From an uncultured Spartobacteria bacterium (GTDB taxonomy: Bacteria > Verrucomicrobiota > Verrucomicrobiia > Chthoniobacterales > Terrimicrobiaceae): 44,138 nucleotides of DNA. How positions within the stretch are numbered: position 1 is the first letter of the stretch; every line of letters starts with the position of its first letter. The stretch covers positions 1 through 44,138 of the forward strand of contig CALFPA010000015.1 of assembly GCA_937919825.1 (NCBI GenBank). Direction: 5' to 3'. The notes under the pieces were generated by a model. The model made no database searches and had not been told where the DNA came from. It saw only the letters and a list, made by a program, of their open reading frames with translations. Below, piece by piece: positions 22,299 to 34,543 of the stretch. The position numbers were made by a program, and so were the translations under genes.

Positions 22299-23285
22299 CT
22301 ACAAAAGCTCGGCGATTTGGACGGCGTTGAGGGCGGCGCCTTTGAGGAGTTGGTCTCCGCAAACCCAGAGGGCGAGGCCGTTTTCCATGGCGCAATCGCG
22401 GCGGAGGCGTCCGGCGAAGCAGTCGTCTTGGCCGGCGCTGTCGAGCGGCATCGGGTAGCCGTCCGAGACATATTGCAGGCCGGGCGCGGCTTGTAGGGCT
22501 TTGAGGGCGGCGTCGATCGTGACAGGGCTCTCGAACTCCGCGCTGAGCGCGACGGAGTGGGCACGGTAAACCGGCACGCGAACGCAGGTGACGGAGGCTT
22601 GGAACGACGGAAGGTGCATGATGCGCCGGCCCTCGTTTTCCATTTTCATCTCCTCCTTGGTGTAGCCGGTATCGAGGAAGGCATCGACTTGGGGAATCAC
22701 ATTGAAAGCGATCTGGTGCGGGAAGATTTCCTTCTCGATGGGTTTGTGGTGGGCCACGGCTTCGCTTTGTTCGCGGAGTTCATTGATCGCGCGGGCACCT
22801 GCTCCGGAGACGGCTTGGTAGGTCGAGGCGAAGACTCGCTTCACGCCAAAAGCCCGGTGCAATGGATGCAGGGCCATGAGGGTGATCGCGGTCGTGCAAT
22901 TCGGGTTGGCGATGATGCCACGGTGGTTTTTCACATCCTCGCCGTTGATTTCGGGAACGACGAGTGGCACCTCGGGCACCATGCGGAAGGCCGAGGAGTT
23001 GTCGACCACAACCGCGCCACTATCGACAGCGGCCTTGGCGTAGTCGCGGGAAATTCCGCCGCCGGCGCTGAAAAGAGCGATGTCGATGTCGCGAAAGGCG
23101 TCGAGAGTGAGGGGTTCAATCTGATGGGTCTCTCCTCGGAACTCGAGCGACTTGCCTGCCGAACGGGGTGAGGCGAGGAGGCGGAGGCTGGCGACGGGAA
23201 AGTTGCGGCGCTCCATGACGCGGAGCATTTCCACTCCGACCGCTCCGGACGCGCCGACGATTGCGACTCGATACGATTTCGACAT
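22299..23285 (-). CDS. asd: Aspartate-semialdehyde dehydrogenase
   Basis: 328 residues. It reduces aspartyl phosphate to aspartate semialdehyde with NADPH, the branch point to lysine/diaminopimelate, threonine and methionine. Visible are the Rossmann motif GASGAVG, the catalytic Cys130 in NPNCTTAIT, SSAFRM, and QAVSGAGARAINEL. Length is normal for the family. The start lies only 11 bases from the divergent L,D-transpeptidase start. A link to peptidoglycan (diaminopimelate supply and cross-linking) may explain the pairing. Confidence 0.96.
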   Translation of the reverse strand: MSKSYRVAIVGASGAVGVEMLRVMERRNFPVASLRLLASPRSAGKSLEFRGETHQIEPLTLDAFRDIDIALFSAGGGISRDYAKAAVDSGAVVVDNSSAFRMVPEVPLVVPEINGEDVKNHRGIIANPNCTTAITLMALHPLHRAFGVKRVFASTYQAVSGAGARAINELREQSEAVAHHKPIEKEIFPHQIAFNVIPQVDAFLDTGYTKEEMKMENEGRRIMHLPSFQASVTCVRVPVYRAHSVALSAEFESPVTIDAALKALQAAPGLQYVSDGYPMPLDSAGQDDCFAGRLRRDCAMENGLALWVCGDQLLKGAALNAVQIAELL

Positions 23286-23296
23286 AATCGGGAACT

Positions 23297-23779
23297 ATGA
23301 CAGGGAACGCCGCCTCGCCGCAATATCGGGAGAATTACGAATTGCGCGTGGATGTCGCCACGCAGACGGCCAGCTTGGTTCAAAATGGTGAAACGCTGAA
23401 AACCTGGCCGGTTTCGACCTCGCGGTTCGGTCTGGGATTTGAGCCTGGGAGTTTCAAGACGCCGACGGGTAGGTTTGCGGTGACTGAGAAAATCGGGGCG
23501 GGGGCGCCGCTGTGGGCGGAGTTCAAAAGCCGTCAACCGACCGGACGACTCGCAGAGCCTGGAGGCGAGAGCGATGGGGTGCTGACGCGGATTCTGTGGC
23601 TTGAGGGGCTCGATCCCGAAAACGCGAACACGCGCGAGCGCTACATTTATTTCCATGGCACGAACCGTGAGGATTTGGTCGGAACGCCTGCGAGCCACGG
23701 ATGCGTGCGCTTGCGCAACGAGGACATGGTCGAACTTTTCGATCTCGTGCCGGAGGGAACACCGGTGGTGATCGCCTAG
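23297..23779 (+). CDS. L,D-transpeptidase (YkuD domain)
   Basis: 160 residues that are almost entirely YkuD domain: LVQNGETLKTWPVSTS at the front, and HGTNREDLVGTPASHGCVRL with the catalytic cysteine of SHGCVR and its histidine. These enzymes make 3-3 cross-links in peptidoglycan or attach proteins to it. No signal peptide or membrane anchor is encoded from this start, which is odd for a periplasmic enzyme; no earlier start is available without overlapping asd. GGGA five bases upstream supports the start. Its stop shares CTAG with comEC on the other strand. Confidence 0.9.
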   Translation: MTGNAASPQYRENYELRVDVATQTASLVQNGETLKTWPVSTSRFGLGFEPGSFKTPTGRFAVTEKIGAGAPLWAEFKSRQPTGRLAEPGGESDGVLTRILWLEGLDPENANTRERYIYFHGTNREDLVGTPASHGCVRLRNEDMVELFDLVPEGTPVVIA

Positions 23780-26049
23780 CGCGGAGGGGAGTATTTCTTG
23801 CCATCAAGAAATCCCTCGATTTCCAAGCCGCCTGGAGAACCGAGGATTTGGACGGCACCGGACTCGTCCATACGGAAAAGTTCAATCCCGCGCTCGCGTA
23901 GCATGGTTGCCCAGTTTTCATCCATTGGCTCGTTGTCTGGAAAGCCCGCAGCGGAAGAGATGACGACGCGGATGTTGTTTTTTTGAAGAAACTCAGCGCC
24001 GGGCAAAATCCCGGAATGGTGTCGGCCGACGACAGCGATATCGGCAGGAGCGGGGCCAAGGGATTCCCAGGCGGCCGGCCCCGAATCCGAGAGGAAGAGG
24101 ATTCGGGCAGACGGGCTCGCCAGCAGCGCGATGATCGCCTTGTTGTTGGACCGGGTCTCAAGTAGCGACGCGGGTGGATAGAGGATTTCGATCGTTTCGG
24201 TTTCTGAAATCCGGATGCTGTCGCCTGCTTGGTGGATTGATCTTGGGATGGAGCGGGCAGCGAGTTCGTTTTGGAGGCGTTGCCGAAAGGGCGATCGGTC
24301 GGAAAGTGGAGAGTCGATGAATCGCGTTCGCGAGTTTGTTGCGGCGATGGAGGCCGCGCCGCCAATGTGCTCCGCATCGCCATGGGTGAGGATCAGCGTG
24401 TCGGGCGCGAGTTTTCCAATCCCACGCATCCAGGACTGAATGGTATTTTGATAATCCCAAGCGTTGCCACAATCCAGCAGGGTTAATTTGCCACCGCCTC
24501 GGATCGCCGAGGCGCCGCCGGCACCAAAATCGAAAACAACAACTTCGAGCGGCGCCCTCGGGGGCAGGCCCAGAATGACGAACGAACCCGGCAATGGAGC
24601 GATCATTTGAATGATGGCGAGCATGATTTGGGTGAGGGCGAGATTGGCGTTGTTAAAGACCGCCGCGAGGAACGAGCTGAAAATCCCGCAGCCCAAGGAC
24701 AGAAGGGCCGTGGACATGATCACAAAGGTCAGCGGAACGATGACGGGGTTCGTGACAAGAGCTGAAAAAGAAACGAGCTGAAAATACCAGAGCATGAGAG
24801 GGAGCGATCCGAGCCATGCGGCGATCGAGACGGCAAGCAGGCCCGAGACGGCCCCGGCCAGCAGGTGGCGGGCTTTTTGAAGGGAATTCCAGAGTTCGGT
24901 GGGGATGAATGGATCGGGCAGGAGTCCCGCGCGGAGGCGCTTTTGAATCGGGGCAGAGAAAACCAGAATGGCTGCCACGACCGTGACGGAAAGCTGAAAG
25001 CCGGGGTTGAAGAGTTCGTTGGTGGATTGGGCAAGAATGAGGAATGCCGCCGCACATAGCGAATTCAGCGGCACGGGTTGACGCGAGGAAATCATGCCCA
25101 GCAGGAAAATGGCGGTCATCGTTGCGGCCCGGACGCTGGAGGGTTTCCAGCCTGTGACGAGTGAGTAGAAAAACAGCGCTGGGATGATGATAAGGACGCA
25201 CGCACGGCGGTCCACCGCGAAGGCGCGCAGCAGTTGCCAGAGGATCACGGCGATCATGCCGACATGCAGGCCGGACACGGAAAAAATATGGAAAGTTCCT
25301 GTTTGGCGGAATTGGTCTTGGAGGGGCTCGGGAATCTCGGAGGTCGCGCCCAGCACCAGGCCGGCGAGGAGTTCGCAAACGAGTGGATCTCCTGAAATTC
25401 CTTCGCGCAAGGTCGCCTCCATCCAGCGGCGGCAGGTCGAGGCGAAGCGGGGAATGGAAAATCCGGTGGCGGCTTCTAGATGGATGTCGGCCGGGGAGGG
25501 GACGATCAACTCGCAAGTCACCCCCTGCCTAGCCAAGTAGGCGCGCATGTCGAATTGCCCCGGATTGCGCGCGCTGGGCAGGAGCCGGAGGTTGCCCGAG
25601 GCTGTTACACGGTCATTCCACAGCGGAGGTTTCACGGCGGCGTAAACTAAAATCCGGCAGGCTGGCTGGAGGGTTTCGCCTCGGAGTTCCAATTCCTCGA
25701 CCTCGATGAGAAACCGGATTTTTGCTCCGGGGTTCCCGTCGCTGTGTCCAATCACGCGGCCTTGCACCGTAGCTACGGCCGGTTCGTTGCCGACTAATTC
25801 AGCCAAGCATGCCGAGGGCGATTCGCGTGTTTGCCAGACTTGCAGAGCGGCAAAGGCGCATCCGGCCGCGAGATAAATCCAAACAGATTTCCGGCGGATC
25901 ACCCAGACGAGAAGAGAAATTCCAAGCCCCGCAAGCCATGGCCGAGGGTCGATCGGAAGGAAGGCGGCCAGCAAGATGCCGCCGATGGCTGAAAACAGAA
26001 GGCCTGCGAACGGCAGGCGCTGTTGCCACGGGAATGCGCGATCCGTCAC
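23776..26049 (-). CDS. comEC: ComEC/Rec2 DNA-uptake channel protein
   Basis: 757 residues. It forms the inner-membrane channel for single-stranded DNA in natural transformation. Several hydrophobic N-terminal segments come first, then an OB-like extracellular domain (AVATVQGRVIGHS), the Competence domain (FHIFSVSGLHVGMIAVILWQ, SSVRAATMTAIFLLG), and a C-terminal metallo-beta-lactamase domain (LLDCGN, LTHGDAEHIGGAAS, keeping the HxDxxH metal ligands). It is full length. A secreted nuclease with a ComEA-like DNA-binding domain lies two genes away. Confidence 0.94.
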   Translation of the reverse strand: MTDRAFPWQQRLPFAGLLFSAIGGILLAAFLPIDPRPWLAGLGISLLVWVIRRKSVWIYLAAGCAFAALQVWQTRESPSACLAELVGNEPAVATVQGRVIGHSDGNPGAKIRFLIEVEELELRGETLQPACRILVYAAVKPPLWNDRVTASGNLRLLPSARNPGQFDMRAYLARQGVTCELIVPSPADIHLEAATGFSIPRFASTCRRWMEATLREGISGDPLVCELLAGLVLGATSEIPEPLQDQFRQTGTFHIFSVSGLHVGMIAVILWQLLRAFAVDRRACVLIIIPALFFYSLVTGWKPSSVRAATMTAIFLLGMISSRQPVPLNSLCAAAFLILAQSTNELFNPGFQLSVTVVAAILVFSAPIQKRLRAGLLPDPFIPTELWNSLQKARHLLAGAVSGLLAVSIAAWLGSLPLMLWYFQLVSFSALVTNPVIVPLTFVIMSTALLSLGCGIFSSFLAAVFNNANLALTQIMLAIIQMIAPLPGSFVILGLPPRAPLEVVVFDFGAGGASAIRGGGKLTLLDCGNAWDYQNTIQSWMRGIGKLAPDTLILTHGDAEHIGGAASIAATNSRTRFIDSPLSDRSPFRQRLQNELAARSIPRSIHQAGDSIRISETETIEILYPPASLLETRSNNKAIIALLASPSARILFLSDSGPAAWESLGPAPADIAVVGRHHSGILPGAEFLQKNNIRVVISSAAGFPDNEPMDENWATMLRERGIELFRMDESGAVQILGSPGGLEIEGFLDGKKYSPPR

Positions 26050-26073
26050 CCCGAGGCGTCCTTGGTTAACCGA

Positions 26074-26586
26074 TTAGTTGAAGGAAAACGGGCTGTAGAG
26101 CGACTCCTCGTAGGCGGAATCGTAGAAGCCGTCGACGGCCGGTTCGTTGTAGGCAAAAGGTTGCTCGTTTTGATAACCGCGCGAGTTCGTGTATTGGCCG
26201 GCGGGTTCCTGCGAGTGACTCGCTGTGCGGGCTGGTGAGGAGGAATTGTAAAAGCCACCGGTTTCGCGCAGGAAGGCGAGGAGTTGCTGATCGGCACCGA
26301 CGGATTGCAGGTCGGCCAGTTGCTCCGCCGAGTAGCGGAAGGTTTGGCGAATGCTGGTGAGGTAGGCAATGATCGTTGGTGACGGGACGCCTTTGGAAAC
26401 GAGATTTTCCAAGTCGGCCAAATTCAGCGGTCGGGCATTTGACATTTTTTCCTCAGTGCTTTGAGCTACTCCCCGGGAGGTCGCGGCCGAGAGCACGGCG
26501 GAATTCACTTGCGGGCCGCTGGAACAGGCCGCGAGGAGCAGGACGGTGGCACCAAGAGCGAGGCGGAGTGACATGGGAAATTTCAT
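26074..26586 (-). CDS. Small lipoprotein of unknown function
   Basis: 170 residues from the ATG at 26586; a longer frame upstream would bury the signal sequence. MKFPMSLRLALGATVLLLAA followed by Cys21 is a lipoprotein signal with lipobox LAAC. About residues 50-110 form a helical domain (LADLENLVSKGVPSPTIIAY, then FRYSAEQLADLQSVGADQQL); the tail is rich in Ser, Tyr and Asn and probably disordered. No family function is known. Confidence 0.82.
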   Translation of the reverse strand: MKFPMSLRLALGATVLLLAACSSGPQVNSAVLSAATSRGVAQSTEEKMSNARPLNLADLENLVSKGVPSPTIIAYLTSIRQTFRYSAEQLADLQSVGADQQLLAFLRETGGFYNSSSPARTASHSQEPAGQYTNSRGYQNEQPFAYNEPAVDGFYDSAYEESLYSPFSFN

Positions 26587-26741
26587 GGCGGGAAGTGTTG
26601 ATCTGGCTGAGGGACCGTGACTACTACTCCCGGCACAGGGGGGATGGCAAACCAAAGATCGCGAAGAATTCTCATCCCGGGACGAGAACAAAAGGTTGGC
26701 CAGCGTTTTTTGGAACAGATAAAAACCGCGACTTCTTCCAT

Positions 26742-27464
26742 ATGAGCACTCCGACTGCCCAATCACCTGGCGAAGCCAAGAAAACCTCACCCTTTGTCAA
26801 TAGCCTCGGCATGCCGTTTGTTCCGGTGCCGCATTTTGAAACGCTCTTTTGCATCTGGCCGACACGGGTTCAGGACTATGCCGTCTTTGCAAAAGAGAAA
26901 GGCATGGAGGTTCCCTCGCAGACCCCGGCTTCCGGCTCTGACCATCCCGTCGTGAATATCATCTGGAAAGAGGCGGTCGACTTCTGTGATTGGCTGACGG
27001 AGCGTGAACGGGCCAACGGGAAACTCCCCGAGGGCCTCGTTTACCGACTACCTTCCGATCTCGAGTGGAGTGCCGCGGTGGGACTTCCCGCAGAGGAAGG
27101 GGCCCGGCCCGACCAACGCAGCGGACAACTCGATGGATATCCATGGGGAACCCAGTGGCCACCGCCAAAAGATGTGGGCAACTACTCTCAGGAACTCGGC
27201 ATCGACAGCTTTGAATTCACCTCTCCGGTCGGAAGTTTCCCAGCGAATGCATTTGGGATTTTCGATCTTGGCGGCAATGTCTGGGAGTGGTGTCTCGACT
27301 ACCACGACCGGGCGAATGAATGCCGCGTTCTTCGCGGCGCGTCGTGGTTCAACGGCTACGCCGACCGAATGAAATCCTCGTTCCGCAATGACCTCGGCTA
27401 CCCGACCTCGCGTTTCACGAGCTTCGGCTTCCGCGTCGTGCTCGGCGTGCCTGCGAAGCGCTAG
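26742..27464 (+). CDS. SUMF1/FGE-like protein, probably not an FGE
   Basis: 240 residues from ATG 26742. The fold markers of the formylglycine-generating-enzyme family are present: [63 protein letters not shown] and FGFRVVL. The cysteine pair that binds copper in true FGE is missing from the last third ([20 protein letters not shown]). This is therefore likely a binding or structural homologue with the C-type-lectin-like FGE fold. Its stop shares CTAG with the nuclease gene on the other strand. Confidence 0.85.
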   Translation: MSTPTAQSPGEAKKTSPFVNSLGMPFVPVPHFETLFCIWPTRVQDYAVFAKEKGMEVPSQTPASGSDHPVVNIIWKEAVDFCDWLTERERANGKLPEGLVYRLPSDLEWSAAVGLPAEEGARPDQRSGQLDGYPWGTQWPPPKDVGNYSQELGIDSFEFTSPVGSFPANAFGIFDLGGNVWEWCLDYHDRANECRVLRGASWFNGYADRMKSSFRNDLGYPTSRFTSFGFRVVLGVPAKR

Positions 27465-28330
27465 GGAGATTTTTTCTTGGCGGCGTTGACATGAACGCTG
27501 CCGGAAATTTTCGAAATCAAGCCGGGCCCGAGGCCATTGACGCGTTCGAGATCCTTCACGGAGCCGAAAGGTCGGGCTGCGATGATTCTCTGTGCGAGAG
27601 CGGGTCCGATTCCGTTCAGGGCTTCGAGTTGCTCCGAGCTTGCGGTGTTCAGGTCGATGCCTTCTGAGGGAACCCGGGGTTGAAGAACCTTGAGAAGCTC
27701 GGCGGCTTCGCGGCGAGCCTCGGCGCGGCTGGAAGAAATTTTCTGCCAGTCTGTGGAGGCCCAAATGCCCTTGCTGGAGGCCGCCGCGACGAGTTCGGCA
27801 TCGCGCAATAGGTCACGGTAATCATTTGCAGAAATTTTGGCGGGAGTCTCGCGGGTTACGCCAAAAGCGCGGGCCAAGCCGGCCTCAACAAGAAGCTCTG
27901 CGAGATCTCGCCCGTCGTGGGTTTTGACAAAAACATAGATTCGGTTCGAGGATTCGCCGCCTCGGGCGTCGGAGTTGGCTGTATGAATCGTGAAAGGCTT
28001 GGCGAGAGCCTTCACGGTAAAGTCGGCGGCATGGCGTCCATAGTCGCGAGCGAGGCTGGAGGCCTTTGCGGCATCTTCTCCGCCGATGCCGAAGTAGCGC
28101 TGCTGGTCGCGGAGGCGCCGGGCAACAGATTCGGTTTTCACATGTCGTTCGATGCAATCGACGCCGTAGAGGCGGGCGGTGATCTCGCGGCCATCAGGGA
28201 GGCGCACCGGGAAGCTGTCGCCATCAGCCCACTCGGCGGAAACCAATTCGCATTTTTGAAATTCCTCCAGCGGCTTTTCGGCTCGCAAGAGGGCCGCGGC
28301 GCAGAGCAGGGCCGCAACGAGGAGCTTCAT
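27461..28330 (-). CDS. Secreted thermonuclease-like protein with ComEA-type HhH domain
   Basis: 289 residues from ATG 28330. Residues 1-18 are a signal peptide ([17 protein letters not shown]). About 20-185 are an SNase-like nuclease fold ([44 protein letters not shown]). About 228-283 are a helix-hairpin-helix pair as in ComEA ([20 protein letters not shown], then [12 protein letters not shown]). ComEA HhH binds incoming DNA in transformation, so this may bind and trim DNA at the cell surface. It overlaps the upstream gene by ATGA. Confidence 0.88.
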   Translation of the reverse strand: MKLLVAALLCAAALLRAEKPLEEFQKCELVSAEWADGDSFPVRLPDGREITARLYGVDCIERHVKTESVARRLRDQQRYFGIGGEDAAKASSLARDYGRHAADFTVKALAKPFTIHTANSDARGGESSNRIYVFVKTHDGRDLAELLVEAGLARAFGVTRETPAKISANDYRDLLRDAELVAAASSKGIWASTDWQKISSSRAEARREAAELLKVLQPRVPSEGIDLNTASSEQLEALNGIGPALAQRIIAARPFGSVKDLERVNGLGPGLISKISGSVHVNAAKKKSP

Positions 28331-29870
28331 GGCAGGGCGGAAGTCGCCGAATCCAATCTCTCCGTCGCCGGGAGCGCGTAGTGTTTTATCAACTCCGCGC
28401 GGTTTGCTTCGATGGAGGCGGCGTCGAGGAAGAGCCATTTGGGGTCTTCCTCGAGTTCGATTTTCTGGAAGCCTTCGACCGGATGCTTCGCGGCCTCAGC
28501 GAGGTCGGCGATGCTTTTAATAGGTCGGCCGTTGAGTTCCTTCACCACCACATTGTCGATGTGGTCGTAGCCGAGCGTATCGGGCGAGGGGAGGATTTGG
28601 GCGAGGACGATGATTTTTCCGCGATCGGTGGGAAGTTCGTCCTGAAAGGCGTCGTAGTTCACTAAGCGCTGCGGGGCGTTTTTGGTCCACTCCACTCCCC
28701 ACTCTTGGAGGTAGGGGCGGGAGAGTTCCACAAAGACCATCCCTCCTAGAATAAAATAGGGCGGCGCGGCATCGGCGATGAACGATGGACTGATGGTGTT
28801 GGAGCGATCCATCGGCTCGATCTTAACAGTGATCTCCTCGATTTTTGTGTTGCGAAGGATTTTCAAAACCACTTTGCCGCCCGGAGCTGTGAGGGTGCTG
28901 CTGATGTGGCTGAAGAGAATCCGGCCGTATTCGGCATCCTCGTAGTTTCCGTCTTGATCGAGCGGGAGGCCGTTCACGGCAAGAATCACATCGCCCTCGC
29001 GGAGTCCTGCTGAAGCAGCGGAACTTTTCGGGGAGATCTTCGTGACATAAATCCCGCCGGGTTCTTTCAACCCGATGTAGCGGCGGAGTTGGGGATCGCG
29101 CAGGGGAGAGTAGGAAACTCCGAGGCGCGGGAATTTCACGGAATCAAGGAATCGCGAGATCACCGGCATGGGAATGATGTCGGCGGTTTGGTTTCGCGCG
29201 TCGTAGCGCATGAGGAGGCCGACGAGCTTGTCATCTCGCACGGCGGGAAGGGTGAAGCTGCCGTCGCGCTGTTGGAGTGGGATGCTGAGCTTGAAGGCGA
29301 GCAGGCCGAGATTTTCAAGCGGGTAGGGGGCAACGGAAATCGAGGAGATGCGGCCAGGGGTGCGCGCGAGTTCGCCGTTCGGCTCGATTTGAAGAACGGT
29401 CGCGGAGTCACCAATCGAAACCTTGCCCTCGAGGGGCAGGGGAATCATGCCGTAGAGGAATATCGGATTCGTGGCGCGCAGGATCGCAAGATTGCACTCG
29501 TAGCTGATGCGTTCGATGGTCGCTGTGGATTTTTCGCCGGTGGCGGCCTTTTCGAGTTCGATGAAATTGGAATTCGCCACGAGATCAGCCGTTACAAGGA
29601 TGCGGTTCTCACCGATCAACACACCGAGGCCGCGGCGGCTGTAAGATGGTTTTTTCTGCCACGGCGATTGATAGTCGTAGGCTTGGTTCGTGGAATTCAC
29701 ACGAATTATGGAGCGGGTCGTGACTTGTGTGGGAGTTTCGATACTCGTCGCTGGAGAAGGGCTGGGGACCGGGGTCGGCTGGGATTGCTGCTGAAAGCGT
29801 GGCTGAAATGCTCCTCCAAGGACGGCGGCTTGCGCCAAAATGCAAAAGGCTATGAGGCGAAGGAGGGGGT

Positions 29871-29874
<4 letters not shown>
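28327..29874 (-). CDS. HtrA-like pseudoprotease with PDZ domain
   Basis: 515 residues with a signal peptide and a Pro/Ser-rich linker. It aligns with the downstream-strand neighbour at 29871-31319 through the chymotrypsin-like fold and the PDZ domain ([30 protein letters not shown]), but the catalytic residues are gone: [11 protein letters not shown] replaces the TNAHVV histidine motif, and [13 protein letters not shown] replaces GNSGG. The Asp region (SYECNLAIL) has Asn for Asp. A second PDZ-like segment lies near the C-terminus. It is probably a non-catalytic partner or regulator of the active protease, with which it overlaps by ATGA. Confidence 0.85.
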
Positions 29875-31318
<1,444 letters not shown>

Positions 31319-31319
<1 letters not shown>

Positions 31320-33853
31320 TATTTTACCACAATATTCACGAGCTTCCCGGGCACAACGATGACCTTGGTGATCTGGAGCCCGACCGTCGATTCGGCGACC
31401 TTGGGACTCTCGAGCGCAGCCTTTTCGATTTGCTCTTTCGAAGAATCCTTCGGCACGCGCAGGCGCTCGCGGACCTTGCCATTCACTTGCACGACCAGTT
31501 CGATTTCGTTTTCGACCAAATGGGCCTCGTCGTGGATGGGCCAAGACTGCTGCGAGGCCAGGCCAGAAAAACCAAGCCTGCACCAGAGTTCCTCGGCGAG
31601 GTGAGGCGCGAAGGGGCTGAGAAGCGGAAGTAGAATGCGCAAAGCCTCAAGCGGTCGCGGCGTGGCGTTCACGAATTCGTTGGTGAAAACCATCATCTGC
31701 GAGATCGCGGTGTTGAAGGCAAGTTCGCCAATGTCGGAGGTGACTTTTTTGATCGTCGCATGAGCTAGGCGGAGTTGCTGCGAGGTCAGCGGGATTTCCT
31801 GAAGGTCCTTGGACAAAACCCAGTCGCCCTCTTGATTCTCCTCCATCGCGAGCCGCCAGACGCGGCCGAGGAAACGGTAAACGCCCTCGACGCCCTTCAT
31901 GCTCCAGGGCTTCATCTGCTCGAGCGGGCCCATGAACATTTCGTAGAGACGCAGCGAGTCGGCGCCGTATTCGGCGATGACGCTGTCAGGCGTGACGACA
32001 TTGCCTCGGCTCTTGGACATTTTTTGTCCGTCGGGGCCGAGGATCATGCCTTGATTCACGAGGCGTTGGAACGGCTCCGGCGTGGTGAGATGGCTGAGGT
32101 CGAAGAGGACTTTGTGCCAAAACCTCGCGTAAAGCAGATGCAGCACCGCGTGCTCCGTGCCTCCGATGTAGAGATCCACGCCGCCGGGCTTGGCGTTTTT
32201 GCCCATCCAATATTCATCCGCTGGCTTGCCAATGAATCGTTCCGAATTTCTCGCGTCGCAGAAGCGCAGGTAATACCAGCACGAGCCGGCCCATTGCGGC
32301 ATGGTGTTCGTCTCGCGTTTGGCGGTTTCAGAGTAACGCACCCACTCGTGGGCCTTCGAGAGGGGAGGCTCGGGCGTTCCTGTCGGCTTGAAATCCTCCA
32401 TGTCCGGCTGGACGAGCGGGAGTTCGCTCTCGGAAATCGCGCGGTGTTTGCCGTTCTCCCACACGATCGGGAATGGCTCGCCCCAATAGCGCTGACGGGA
32501 AAAAAGCCAGTCGCGGAGTTTGAAATTCACGGTGCCGCGACCGAGGGATTTTTCCTCCAGCCATGCAGTGATCTGGCGCTTCGCCTCGGCAGTCGGGAGC
32601 CCATCGAGGAACGAGGAATTCACCGCCACGCCCTCGCCGGAGAAGCAGCCTTCACAAGGCTCTGCAGGACGCACGACTTCACGAACGGGCAGCGAGAATT
32701 TCTGGGCAAACTCGAAATCGCGCTCGTCATGCGCAGGAACGGCCATGATCGCGCCGGTGCCGTAGCCCATGAGCACATAGTCGGCGATCCAGATCGGAAT
32801 GCGCTCGCCGTTGACCGGATTGATCGCGTGCGCGCCGGTGAAGACGCCGGTTTTTTCTTTGTTGAGTTCTGTGCGATCGAGGTCGCTCTTCGAGGCGACA
32901 GCGGCGCGGTATTTTTCGACGGCTTCCTTTTGCTCGGCGGTTGTGATTGTTGAAACCAGCGGATGCTCGGGAGAGAGGATCATGTAAGTCGCGCCGAAAA
33001 GCGTGTCGGGCCGGGTGGTGAAAACCTCGATCTCAGCGCCGGATTTTTCCTCTCGGAATTTCACCGAGGCACCTTCGCTGCGGCCGATCCAATTTCTCTG
33101 GAGAAGTTTGATTCCCTCGGGCCAGTCGAGGCCGTCGAGTCCTTCAATCAAGCGGTCGGCGAATGCCGTGATGCGGAGCATCCACTGGCGGAGCGGGCGG
33201 CGTTCGACGGGAAATCCTCCCACCTCGCTCTTGCCGTCCACCACCTCCTCGTTCGCGAGCACGGTGCCGAGTTGCGGACACCAATTCACTGGCATCTCGG
33301 CGACATACGCGAGGCGCACCGAGTCGGGGTCCGCGCCGGTGTAGCTCGAAATCGGCTCGGCTTTTTTCGAGGCCGGATTGAACCACGAATTGTAGAGCTG
33401 GAGGAAAATCCACTGCGTCCATCGGAAGTATTCGGGGTCTGTGGTGCTGACCTCGCGGTCCCAATCATAGCTGAAGCCGACCGATTGGAGTTGGCGGCGG
33501 AAATTCTCGATGTTGCGGGCGGTGGTGACGCGCGGATGCTGGCCGGTTTTGATCGCGTATTGTTCCGCCGGTAGGCCGAAGGCATCCCAACCCATTGGGT
33601 GGAGCACATTGAATCCGCGCATGCGGTGAAAGCGCGCGAGAATATCCGTCGCGGTGTAGCCCTCGACATGGCCGACATGGAGGCCGTCGCCGCTCGGGTA
33701 GGGGAACATGTCGAGGATGTAGAATTTCGGCTTGGTGGCGTCGAAACGGGCGTCGCCCGGGTTTTTGGCGCGGAAGGCACCGCCCTCGATCCACTGTTGT
33801 TGCCACTTGGGTTCGAACTCCGAGAAGGGAAATTGCTTGCGCTGCGTAGACAT
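31319..33853 (-). CDS. leuS: Leucyl-tRNA synthetase
   Basis: 844 residues from ATG 33853; the longer open frame upstream lies over rdgB and has no similarity to the family. It charges tRNA-Leu. The class I signatures are present: HVGH at residues 59-62 ([19 protein letters not shown]) and KMSKS at 611-615 ([12 protein letters not shown]). The editing domain ([20 protein letters not shown]) and anticodon-binding C-terminus are also present. Length is typical. It leads an operon of at least four genes through ATGA or TAATG overlaps (leuS, HtrA, pseudoprotease, nuclease). Confidence 0.97.
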
Positions 33854-33872
33854 CGTAAAAGGGGCGAAGCCT

Positions 33873-34490
33873 ATGCTGGAACCACACGCCCCTGCAAATC
33901 CATACGCGGTGCTCGTCTCGACTCGGAACGCCCACAAACTCGTCGAGATCCGCCAAATCCTCGGCCTCGCCTTCGAGTTGCTCGATCTCTCGTGCGTGCC
34001 CGCGCTCGGCGAGGTGGAGGAGACCGGTGAGACTTTCGAGGAAAACGCCGCGCTCAAAGCCCTCGCGGCTTCCGCGCATTTCGGCGGTTGGGTGCTGGCG
34101 GACGACTCGGGGCTCGAGGTCGATGCATTGGGCGGTGCCCCCGGGGTGCGCTCGGCGAGGTTTTCCGGCGAGGGTGCAACCGATGCCTCAAACCGTGCCC
34201 TGCTTTTGGAAAAACTTGCAGGCGTTCCCTCCAATCAACGCGCCGCGCGGTTTCGCTGCGTCATCGCGCTGGCGCGGGGTGGCGAGGTTTTGGCGCACTT
34301 CAGTGGGTCGGTGGAAGGCGCGATCATCGGGAGTGAAAAAGGTGCGGGAGGATTTGGTTATGATCCGCTTTTTGTGCCTGAGGGATTTTCCGAGACATTC
34401 GCCGAACTTTCCGCAGACACCAAAAACAGCCTCAGCCATCGCGGGCGGGCGTTGGCGGCTATGAAGGTTTGGCCCGGCTGGGTGCGGTAG
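33873..34490 (+). CDS. rdgB: Non-canonical purine NTP pyrophosphatase (RdgB/HAM1)
   Basis: 205 residues. It hydrolyses dITP, XTP and dHAPTP to monophosphates to keep them out of DNA and RNA. Conserved blocks: [56 protein letters not shown] and LSHRGRAL. The ATG at 33873 gives the normal length. Only 19 bases separate it from the divergent leuS start. Confidence 0.95.
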   Translation: MLEPHAPANPYAVLVSTRNAHKLVEIRQILGLAFELLDLSCVPALGEVEETGETFEENAALKALAASAHFGGWVLADDSGLEVDALGGAPGVRSARFSGEGATDASNRALLLEKLAGVPSNQRAARFRCVIALARGGEVLAHFSGSVEGAIIGSEKGAGGFGYDPLFVPEGFSETFAELSADTKNSLSHRGRALAAMKVWPGWVR

Positions 34491-34543
34491 GGTTCTGCGC
34501 GCTTGTCGCGGACCCTGCCTCGTCGTAAGTCTTTTCCCCGTTT

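Noticed and set aside
26742-27464. True formylglycine-generating enzyme
   Set aside because: The catalytic cysteine pair is missing and no sulfatase gene is adjacent.
31775-32953. Plus-strand open frame of 392 codons
   Set aside because: Antisense to leuS, with no domain or ribosome binding site.
33815-33835. T-loop-like GGTTCGAACTCC suggesting a tRNA
   Set aside because: It lies inside the N-terminal coding region of leuS and no cloverleaf can be formed around it.
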